Below, one piece after another: positions 1 to 5,322 of a DNA stretch of 12,793 nt. This DNA comes from JBEKYH01 sp049511115. GTDB lineage: Bacteria; Planctomycetota; Phycisphaerae; Tepidisphaerales; Tepidisphaeraceae. A program made the position numbers and the translations under genes. The notes beneath the pieces are model-generated. The model made no database searches, had not been told where the DNA came from, and saw only the letters and a list, made by a program, of their open reading frames with translations. Where the stretch lies: assembly GCA_049511115.1 (NCBI GenBank), contig JBEKYH010000093.1, forward strand, positions 1-12,793, given 5' to 3'. Every line of letters starts with the position of its first letter. Within the stretch, counting starts at the first letter, position 1.

Positions 1-1
1 T

Positions 2-304
2 TTAAGTCCGGGTTCGTCAGCGCTTTTCGTGGAATTGTTATTCACGGCACCACGAAATCGACCGGTATTAAGGCGAGACGGGCGAGAGTACTTTAAGGGC
101 GTGGGCACCGCTCTGCTGGAGTGGGCAACTTGGCGCTGCCGCGACGCTGGGCATGGAGGCCTGATGTTGCACGGAAGCCCCGAGTACATCGATTGGTATG
201 AAAAAAGAGGTTTGAAAAGGCTCCCGGCGAATCCTATTCTATATGAGGGCGTAATATATACGCCGATGGAACTTGCGGTAGGGACTGGCGGCTCGATCTC
301 GTAG
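2..304 (+). CDS. GNAT-family N-acetyltransferase, C-terminal fragment (5' end outside window)
   Basis: The reading frame is open to the left edge and encodes 100 residues, so the true start lies upstream; the GTG at 29 is an internal codon of a beta strand and is unlikely to be the start. The strand 'VELLFTAPRNRP' leads into 'YFKGVGTALLEWA', the acetyl-CoA pyrophosphate-binding loop (R/Q-x-x-G-x-G/A type) and helix of GCN5-related acetyltransferases. It is followed by 'SPEYIDWYEKRGLKRLP', which matches the family's late 'fYek.GF' helix-strand element. GNAT enzymes transfer an acetyl group from acetyl-CoA to an amine on a small molecule or protein; the substrate cannot be read from this fragment. 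The stop is 25 bases before the next plus-strand gene, so the two may be cotranscribed. The family call is fairly secure; the function is unknown. Confidence 0.72.
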   Translation, partial: LSPGSSALFVELLFTAPRNRPVLRRDGREYFKGVGTALLEWATWRCRDAGHGGLMLHGSPEYIDWYEKRGLKRLPANPILYEGVIYTPMELAVGTGGSIS

Positions 305-329
305 GAATTGCAGAGACGGCAGGAAATGT

Positions 330-968
330 ATGCTCGGATCAAAAAAAAGCGGCCGAAAGTCGATGCCGCGGGCGATGCTTCCGACCGGCATCAAAGTGGT
401 TGCAGCTCCCAAGGACCAACTCCGAATTAAACTGCTCTCCGGACCGGACATCGAAACAAGCGGTGGATGCCATGTCGTGGAGTTTAAGCATTTCCTTGGC
501 GTCGGAAAAAAGATTTTCTTCGTCGTCGAGATCTTTCCCAGCAAGGATCCAGGGGGCTATGGCATTGAAATCATGAGAATTCGATATGACCCTGGCGAGA
601 GGCCGACACCACATCTTGAACGCGTTCCCACCTTCACGGCATTGCGCGAGGTTGCCCAACTGAAAGAGCGCACCTTGTACAATCAGGCCTTGGACGAGGC
701 GATAAACCGCGCGACGATCCTGTTTCAAACGACACAGGGGGAATCGGCCAAGTCCGAGGCTCAGCGTCAACTCGGCTCGTGGCCGCTGCGCTTTCAACGA
801 CCCGATTTCCGGTTCGAGGTCATTGAGGCCGCGGACTGGAAGAAAAAGCTGGCAGAATTGCTTGAATGCAATCTCATCGACAACCAATGGATTGAGGAGA
901 TTGCCGCCAAGACAAAATCCACCCGATTTCAGCAGGCCTTGCGCGAATTGCAACAGATCCAAAAGTAG
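330..968 (+). CDS. hypothetical protein, 212 aa, unrecognised
   Basis: I do not recognise this protein. It starts at ATG 330, with AGGA at 321-324 as a plausible ribosome binding site. A basic N-terminus (MLGSKKSGRKSMPR) precedes a probable beta-rich half (about residues 18-90, with 'CHVVEFKHFLGVGKKIFFVVEIFP'-like alternating hydrophobics). The second half (about 105-212) looks helical and charged, ending in 'RFQQALRELQQIQK'. There is no signal peptide, membrane segment, Cys/His metal motif or nucleotide-binding loop. The amino-acid composition is that of a soluble cytoplasmic protein. By eye its GC content is a little lower than that of the lipid-transport cluster to its right, which could mean an accessory origin, but this is weak evidence. 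It follows the acetyltransferase by 25 bases on the same strand and converges on mlaD with a 24-base gap. An antisense frame spans almost the same interval, but it has a poorer protein-like composition and I judge it a shadow. Confidence 0.6.
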   Translation: MLGSKKSGRKSMPRAMLPTGIKVVAAPKDQLRIKLLSGPDIETSGGCHVVEFKHFLGVGKKIFFVVEIFPSKDPGGYGIEIMRIRYDPGERPTPHLERVPTFTALREVAQLKERTLYNQALDEAINRATILFQTTQGESAKSEAQRQLGSWPLRFQRPDFRFEVIEAADWKKKLAELLECNLIDNQWIEEIAAKTKSTRFQQALRELQQIQK

Positions 969-990
969 TTAACTACGCGTGACGACACGC
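961..990 (-). terminator. possible weak terminator of the mla cluster in the convergent gap
   Basis: Read on the minus strand just past the mlaD stop there is a GCGTG-TCGT-CACGC hairpin (977-990). A perfect 12-base palindrome, GTAGTTAACTAC (965-976), follows and leads directly into TTTT (961-964). The palindrome overlaps the stop codon of the plus-strand gene. The stems are short and the T-tract is only four bases, so this may be a weak or bidirectional terminator, or chance. Confidence 0.28.
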
Positions 991-992
991 TC

Positions 993-2180
993 CTACGGCC
1001 GCACCTTCGTCCACAGGTCATCCTCGGCCTGCTGGAATTTGGTGAACTGGTCGGTCAGGTTGTCGTACATTTTTTGAATCTTGGCCGGGTCGGCCTGGGG
1101 GTCCTTCATTTCATCGCGCAGGGCCGCGGCGGCGTCACTTAAGTTGTTGGCGCCGTCGGCGAATTCACGGGCGGCGTCGTAGAGGTTCAAGTTGGCCATT
1201 TCGTCGGCGGTGGGCTTGTAGAGCAGCCGCCAGGGGCTGGAGCGGATTTCGACGGTGGCCTGGTCGATGTTGTCGCTTGCCTTCTTGATGCCGGCAACGA
1301 TCTCGTCGATGCGGCTCTGGTTGCGGAGGATCACGCTGCGGGCGGTTTCGGTGATGTCCTTCGCGTTGGCGGCGGTGGCGCGAACGTCGTCCACGGCGCC
1401 CTGTGCGCGGGCCACCGTGTCGTTCAGCTTATCCAGCAGCGTCTGCATCGATGCGGTCAGCGGCGGGGCTTTATCCTTCAGGGTCTTGGTAAGATCGCGC
1501 ACATTGGCGACGGACTCATGGAAATCGGTGGTGCTGGGGCCGAGCAGCTCGTGGATAGAATCCAGTGCGGCCTGGGCGCTGTCGGAAACCTGCTTGAGGC
1601 GGGCGTGCAGGTCGGCGACCAGCTCGTGGATGTCGACCGACGCCTTGGCGCCGGCCTTGTCATACGTGTCGAGTGTGGAATGGACCTTGTCCAGGTCGGC
1701 GTTGAGTTTGGGGCCAAAGTCAGCCAGGCTGTCCTTGAACGCGGTGAGGGCGTCTGGCTTGCCGACCAGAACGGCATCGGAGGCAAGTTCCTGGCCGCGG
1801 CCGAGATTGCTGATATTGACGGCGGTTACGCCGGTAAGACTGGTTTCGATGGAGACGGTGGCGTCGGTGGTGAGAACATAATCGGCGGGAATGGAAATCC
1901 AGGCGATAATGCCGTCTGCGGTCGGACGATTGTCGCCAAGCGTGCCGGCTTTAACGTAACGGATATCATTGACGATGCCGACCTTGAGACCGCCGAGGCG
2001 CACGTCGTCTCCCTTGCGCAGGCCGCCGACGTTGTCCTGAAGGGTGAAGCCGACGAGATGGGTGGCATAGGGCGTGGTGAATTGAGTGTAGCCGGCGATG
2101 CCAATGACGATGGCAATGGCGCCTGCCAGGCTAACCAGCATGAAGAATCCGGCACGGACAGCATTTCGACTATTGGCCAT
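993..2180 (-). CDS. mlaD: MlaD/MCE-family phospholipid-transport substrate-binding protein
   Basis: This 395-residue protein begins with one transmembrane helix (about residues 9-30, FFMLVSLAGAIAIVIGIAG). An MCE domain follows (about 40-140) with the diagnostic 'VGGLRKGDDVRLGGLKVGIV' stretch and 'TSLTGVTAVNIS'. The remainder (about 145-395) is long, Ala/Asp/Lys-rich and probably helical or coiled-coil, well beyond E. coli MlaD (about 183 aa). In known systems MCE proteins form hexameric rings anchored in the inner membrane, pass lipid from the MlaE permease through a central pore, and some have long helical tails that span the periplasm. The start at ATG 2180 has an AAGAGG element about 8 bases upstream. 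It is the last gene of the cluster, 26 bases after mlaF. Family assignment is strong; the transported lipid and its direction are unknown. The symbol reflects family and position, not proven orthology. Confidence 0.9.
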   Translation of the reverse strand: MANSRNAVRAGFFMLVSLAGAIAIVIGIAGYTQFTTPYATHLVGFTLQDNVGGLRKGDDVRLGGLKVGIVNDIRYVKAGTLGDNRPTADGIIAWISIPADYVLTTDATVSIETSLTGVTAVNISNLGRGQELASDAVLVGKPDALTAFKDSLADFGPKLNADLDKVHSTLDTYDKAGAKASVDIHELVADLHARLKQVSDSAQAALDSIHELLGPSTTDFHESVANVRDLTKTLKDKAPPLTASMQTLLDKLNDTVARAQGAVDDVRATAANAKDITETARSVILRNQSRIDEIVAGIKKASDNIDQATVEIRSSPWRLLYKPTADEMANLNLYDAAREFADGANNLSDAAAALRDEMKDPQADPAKIQKMYDNLTDQFTKFQQAEDDLWTKVRP

Positions 2181-2206
2181 AATGGGCGCCTCTTGGTTTC
2201 CCTAAA

Positions 2207-3028
2207 TCAAATCTGAATTCCAAATAGATCGTCTTCGTAACCGCCGCCGCGGCGGCGATCGGTGAGCGGTCCGACGGCCTCGCCGTGGACGAATTGATGG
2301 ACCAGGGGATCGGGACTGTTGCGCATTTCGTCGACGGTGCCGCTGGCGATGAACTTGCCGCGGTCCAACAGGACCATGCGGTCGGCGATGCGATAGGCGG
2401 AATCCATTTCGTGGGTGACGACCACGCTGGTCACGCCAAGCTTTTTATTGAGGTCGATGATGAGCTGGTCGATTTCGGCGCTGGTGACCGGATCAAGGCC
2501 CGCGGACGGCTCGTCGTAGAAAAGAATTTTGGGGTCGAGGGCCATGGCGCGGGCCAGGCCGGCGCGCTTTTTCATTCCGCCGGAGAGTTGGGAGGGCATT
2601 TTTTCGGCGTGTTCGCGGAGGCCGACGAGTTCGAGCTTGATCTTCACCATGATGGCGATGGTGTCATCGGGCAGATCGGTATGCTCGCGCAGCGGGAGGG
2701 CGACGTTTTCAAAGACCGACATGCTGTTGAAGAGCGCGCCGCTTTGGAAAAGGACGCCGACTTTCTTGCGGTAGCTATCGAGCTCGGCGTCGCTCATCGA
2801 GGTGAGACTCTTGCCCAGGGCGATGATGTCGCCACCATCACAGCGGGCGTTGCCGATCATCATGCGGAGGAGCGTGCTTTTTCCAGAGCCCGAGCCGCCG
2901 AGGATGACGAGCGTTTCGCCGTCGTACACATCGAGGCGGATGGCGTCGAGGATGGTGCGGCCATCATAGATTTTGGTGGCTCCCTGAACTTCGATATCGG
3001 CTTTTCGCATGGTGGAGGAAGGGGGCAT
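2207..3028 (-). CDS. mlaF: MlaF-type ABC transporter ATP-binding protein
   Basis: This is a 273-residue ABC ATPase with all core motifs. The Walker A is GGSGSGKS (about 44-51), the Q-loop Gln is at about 95, the signature is LSGGMKKR (148-155), the Walker B is ILFYDEP (168-174) with catalytic Glu173, the D-loop is SAGLDP and the switch His is at 206. The 'SGGM.KR.glARA' signature and 'VTHEMDSA' are typical of the MlaF/Ttg2A/MKL branch. It would power the MlaE permease from the cytoplasmic face. After about residue 250 a polar tail ends in 'YEDDLFGIQI'; in E. coli the MlaF tail reaches the neighbouring subunit, but whether this one does is inference. The ATG directly follows the mlaE stop codon with no gap, consistent with translational coupling. 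A second in-frame ATG lies at 3010 (MRKADIEVQ), where similarity begins; neither has a clear Shine-Dalgarno site. Confidence 0.93.
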   Translation of the reverse strand: MPPSSTMRKADIEVQGATKIYDGRTILDAIRLDVYDGETLVILGGSGSGKSTLLRMMIGNARCDGGDIIALGKSLTSMSDAELDSYRKKVGVLFQSGALFNSMSVFENVALPLREHTDLPDDTIAIMVKIKLELVGLREHAEKMPSQLSGGMKKRAGLARAMALDPKILFYDEPSAGLDPVTSAEIDQLIIDLNKKLGVTSVVVTHEMDSAYRIADRMVLLDRGKFIASGTVDEMRNSPDPLVHQFVHGEAVGPLTDRRRGGGYEDDLFGIQI

Positions 3029-3841
3029 TTAAAATCCGAGATAGTAAAAGACGCTGGTGAAAATCAGATCGACGGCGATGAGGGCGACGATGGTCAAAAC
3101 GACGGTGCGGGTGGTGGCGACGCCGACGCCTTGCGCGCCGCCGGTGACGGACAAGCCGAGGCGGCAGGCCAGGCCGCTGACGAGGATGCCGAAGACGCCG
3201 GCCTTGGCCAGGCCGGTGATGAAGTCACGCGGTTGAAGGCTGTCGAAAGTGTGCTCGAGGTACAGTTGCTTCGATAATCCCAGAAATGCGCCGCTGGTGA
3301 GCATTCCGCCCAGCACTCCGGCAGTGTCGCCGACGACTGCGATGCAGACCATCATAATTGTGGTGGCCACGACGCGAGGGACGACCAGAAAGCGGATGGG
3401 ATTGATGGCATGGGCTTCGAGGGCTTCGATCTCCTCGCTGACCACCATGGTGCCCATTTCGGCGGCGATGCTGGCACCGGCGAAACCGGTCAGGACGATG
3501 GCGCTGACCAGCGGCCCCAACTCGCGTGAGACGGCGATGGCGATGATATCGGGGACTTTAGTGATGGCGCCGAAACTCTTGAGTTCAGGGGCCATCTGGA
3601 AGGAGAGAATGGCGCCGATGCAGAACATGACCAGGAAGACGATGGGGATGCTCTTGACGCCGACGCGATCCATCTGCGCCCAGAGGCTCTGCCAGCCGAG
3701 GCGGCGGCCCTGCTTGGAAAATAAGGAACGCGGAATGCCGCGCGCCGCATCGATGAGAAGGTACGAGAGTTCTCCGATGAAGCCGAAGAATCCGGTGACG
3801 GCGTGGTAAAGGACGGAGATGGGTCGAAGGATAGTGGTCAT
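3029..3841 (-). CDS. mlaE: MlaE-family ABC transporter permease
   Basis: This is a 270-residue integral membrane protein, close to the E. coli MlaE length of 260. The N-terminal part has an amphipathic or interfacial region (about 8-45). Hydrophobic segments follow at about 63-85, 98-120, 150-180, 208-228 and 245-268. The most conserved family stretch is visible at about 106-160: 'SRELGPLVSAIVLTGFAGAS', 'AAEMGTMVVSEEIEALEAHAINP', then 'VPRVVA'. The EIEAL-containing cytoplasmic loop is the coupling helix contacted by the ATPase. MlaE dimers carry phospholipid between the membrane and the MCE ring. The gene lies 23 bases after the STAS gene and abuts mlaF directly, so permease, ATPase and MCE protein are very probably made together. 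Family assignment is strong; no clear ribosome binding site is seen before ATG 3841. Confidence 0.93.
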   Translation of the reverse strand: MTTILRPISVLYHAVTGFFGFIGELSYLLIDAARGIPRSLFSKQGRRLGWQSLWAQMDRVGVKSIPIVFLVMFCIGAILSFQMAPELKSFGAITKVPDIIAIAVSRELGPLVSAIVLTGFAGASIAAEMGTMVVSEEIEALEAHAINPIRFLVVPRVVATTIMMVCIAVVGDTAGVLGGMLTSGAFLGLSKQLYLEHTFDSLQPRDFITGLAKAGVFGILVSGLACRLGLSVTGGAQGVGVATTRTVVLTIVALIAVDLIFTSVFYYLGF

Positions 3842-3864
3842 TTGGAAAAAGTGATCATCGAAGG

Positions 3865-4233
3865 TTATTTGCTCATGGCTTCAGTTTCGTTGGCGGCAAT
3901 GACAAACACCGAATCGAGCCGGGCGATTTCCAACAGGCCTTTGACGCGCGGCTGGAGCTCGGCGAGGAAAACCTTGCCGCCGGTGCGGCGGAGCTCCTTG
4001 AGAACTTCGACCAGGACGGCGATGGCGCTGCTGTCGACGTAGGGAACTTCGCGCATCACAAGGATCAGCTTCTTGGGTGAAAAGCGGCGCAGCGTGTCCA
4101 TGAGGCGAGAGCGCAGGGAATGACTGTTGTGCAGATCCACTTCGCCGTGGATACAGCCGACGACAATGCCAGGCTGCGGGCTGTCGGCGGTGAGGATTTC
4201 AATTTGATTATTCGGGTCTTGCATGGTCTTCAT
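3865..4233 (-). CDS. STAS-domain protein (MlaB-like / anti-sigma factor antagonist-like)
   Basis: This is a 122-residue single STAS domain. A first strand pair ('GIVVGCIHGEVDLHNSHSLRS') leads to 'KKLILVMREVPYVDSSAIAVLVEVLKELR' and then 'GKVFLAELQPRVKGLLEIARLDSVFVIA', the standard SpoIIAA/RsbV order. The phosphoacceptor region reads V-D67-S68-S69-A-I-A; Ser69 aligns with the serine phosphorylated in SpoIIAA/RsbV, although the usual following Gly is Ala. In E. coli the STAS protein MlaB binds MlaF and is needed for transporter function; in Gram-positive bacteria STAS antagonists release sigma factors from RsbW-type kinases. The position, 4 bases after a kinase-like gene and 23 before mlaE, fits both roles. 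The listed ATG abuts AAAGGA with no spacing; the Met at codon 4 (4224) has that site 9 bases upstream and may be the real start. Confidence 0.86.
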   Translation of the reverse strand: MKTMQDPNNQIEILTADSPQPGIVVGCIHGEVDLHNSHSLRSRLMDTLRRFSPKKLILVMREVPYVDSSAIAVLVEVLKELRRTGGKVFLAELQPRVKGLLEIARLDSVFVIAANETEAMSK

Positions 4234-4237
4234 TCCT

Positions 4238-4753
4238 TTACGGTAGGCTGGGCCTCCGCGGGGCGGCGATTTTTCTGGTCATAATCAACAACATCCCGTC
4301 GGTCTGCGGGATAAAATTCACTAGGTCCATCATGCGGCGCATACAGAGCAGGCCGAGGCCGCCGGGCTGAATGCGGTCGGGATCAACGGGCGGGGGCTCC
4401 TTGGGAAGTTTTGCGGGATCAAAAGGCTTGGCCCAATCGCGAATCTGGACGAGCAACTCAGCAGCGGGACCCTGGCCGCGCACGGCGAAGGTCAGGAGAA
4501 TTGGTTTATCGTGCGCGCCGCCGTAGCCGTGGCGCATGACATTGGCCAGGGCTTCGTTGAGGACCAGTCCGACTTCCTCCACGTGTTGGGCGGCCATCCC
4601 GGCGTTGGCCGCGTATTGTTCCAGCGCCAGGCGCGCGGGGCGGAGGTCACCGGGATCGCTGGTGATTTTCATTTCCAGCGGCTGCGGGGGCCTGCCGGTC
4701 GAGTCGGCCGGCGAGCTCGTCGGAGGGGCGGAGGATGACGGATGGTGAGCCAT
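4238..4753 (-). CDS. RsbW/SpoIIAB-type serine kinase-like ATP-binding protein (HATPase)
   Basis: This 171-residue GHKL-fold protein has a disordered Pro/Ser-rich N-terminus (about 1-27). The N-box is 'VGLVLNEALANVMRHGYGG' (62-79) with Glu67 and Asn71 for base and Mg-ATP coordination. The G1 box is 'RDWAKPFDP' (105-113), where the usual D-x-G-x-PFD has Ala in place of Gly. The G2 box is 'PGGLGLLCMRRMMD' (130-143). It lacks the histidine-kinase dimerisation helix, so it belongs with RsbW/SpoIIAB serine kinases, which phosphorylate a STAS partner and often bind a sigma factor. The likely substrate is the STAS protein encoded 4 bases downstream. No sigma factor sits in this cluster; the next genes are the lipid transporter, which suggests its target may be that transporter. 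It begins 2 bases after the stop of the upstream lipoprotein gene. Family call is strong; target is inference. Confidence 0.87.
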   Translation of the reverse strand: MAHHPSSSAPPTSSPADSTGRPPQPLEMKITSDPGDLRPARLALEQYAANAGMAAQHVEEVGLVLNEALANVMRHGYGGAHDKPILLTFAVRGQGPAAELLVQIRDWAKPFDPAKLPKEPPPVDPDRIQPGGLGLLCMRRMMDLVNFIPQTDGMLLIMTRKIAAPRRPSLP

Positions 4754-4755
4754 GA

Positions 4756-5091
4756 TCAGGGATTAAACTCCGCGAGATAAAGCTTCCAACGGTCGAGGGC
4801 CGGCTTGCGCTCGTCGGTGTCTTGGTAGTATATGTAGCCGAAATCCTCGCCGGTCATGCGGCGCAGGCCGTCGATGGAGTACATGCGGACGGCAGAGTCA
4901 TCGCTCTCCAAATCGCTTATCAGATAAGGGATGATGTGCCGATCATGCGCCTTGACGCCGATTTCAATGGCCGGGATGAGCCGGCCGGGATCGTTACTGG
5001 TAATGGAGGGAGGATCACGGCCAATACAGGACGTGACCGACCCGCACAGAGCGGCACATAACAAAATGCTAGGCGCTAACCGACGAATCAT
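4756..5091 (-). CDS. small HEAT-repeat-like putative lipoprotein, 111 aa
   Basis: I chose the ATG at 5091 (MIRRLAPSILLCAALCGSVT) because it yields a normal signal sequence: a basic n-region, then a hydrophobic core, then V-T-S-Cys22, an acceptable lipobox. A TTG ten codons upstream (5121) would also be in frame but adds a Cys-rich leader with no benefit. After the Cys, residues about 45-82 read as one HEAT-like helix pair ('DRHIIPYLISDLESDDSAVR', then 'SIDGLRRMTGEDFGY'). The end 'ERKPALDRWKLYLAE' resembles the W-ending tail of short planctomycetal HEAT-repeat proteins. It is probably a membrane-attached, periplasm-facing scaffold; no catalytic residues are seen. It is the first gene of the cluster, 2 bases before the kinase gene. 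No transport or regulatory role can be read from the sequence. The lipoprotein call is moderate; the HEAT call is moderate to weak. Confidence 0.7.
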   Translation of the reverse strand: MIRRLAPSILLCAALCGSVTSCIGRDPPSITSNDPGRLIPAIEIGVKAHDRHIIPYLISDLESDDSAVRMYSIDGLRRMTGEDFGYIYYQDTDERKPALDRWKLYLAEFNP

Positions 5092-5322
5092 GCAAAACCC
5101 CAGGGTACAGCAAGAATTCAATTTCCAAACCAGCCGCTAATGATACCGTTTTTGTCGGTTAACCATAGGGTGGTTCGTTAATGCAATACGGGAAAACGTG
5201 TTAGGATAGATTTGGCCATCGGGAAATGGATGAATGGTTTGGGTGGCCAGCGGGCGGGAAATGAATTAAACTAGAGACTTATAAGTCTATTTCGCTTCGG
5301 GTGTTCTGTTGGAGAATCGCGC
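5092..5322. promoter_or_regulatory. divergent intergenic spacer with probable promoters both ways
   Basis: This ~230-base spacer separates the minus-strand kinase/STAS/mla cluster from the plus-strand RTX gene, so it should hold both promoters. I cannot identify convincing -35/-10 pairs in either direction. It contains AACCA-TAGGG-TGGTT (5161-5175), a perfect 14-base palindrome (listed separately), and a good ribosome binding site GGAGA at 5311-5315, 7 bases before ATG 5323. No small coding sequence or RNA gene is evident. Confidence 0.45.
5275..5288. promoter_or_regulatory. perfect 14-bp palindrome, possible operator
   Basis: AGACTTATAAGTCT is its own reverse complement and lies 34 bases before the RTX-protein start codon, in an AT-rich pocket of an otherwise GC-rich region. 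It includes a TATAAG that could serve as a -10 element, so a dimeric regulator bound here would compete with polymerase. No -35 partner is evident. It could also arise by chance. Confidence 0.3.

Noticed and set aside
326..430. A short frame from ATG 326 (MYARIKKKRPKVDAAG...) overlapping the start of the 330-968 gene
   Set aside because: About 34 codons, no domain, and the AGGA element is too close (one base before the ATG); the overlapping longer frame explains the region better.
339..962. A 207-codon antisense frame nearly identical in extent to the plus-strand gene at 330-968
   Set aside because: Its composition is rich in Leu/Arg/Gly/Cys with no coherent domain; the plus-strand product looks like a normal soluble protein and has a ribosome binding site. 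Long antisense frames are expected in GC-rich DNA.
2285..3277. A 330-codon plus-strand frame opposite mlaF/mlaE
   Set aside because: The product is a low-complexity Asp/Gly/Ala/His-rich chain and it overlaps two genes with complete family motifs on the other strand; it is a codon-bias shadow.
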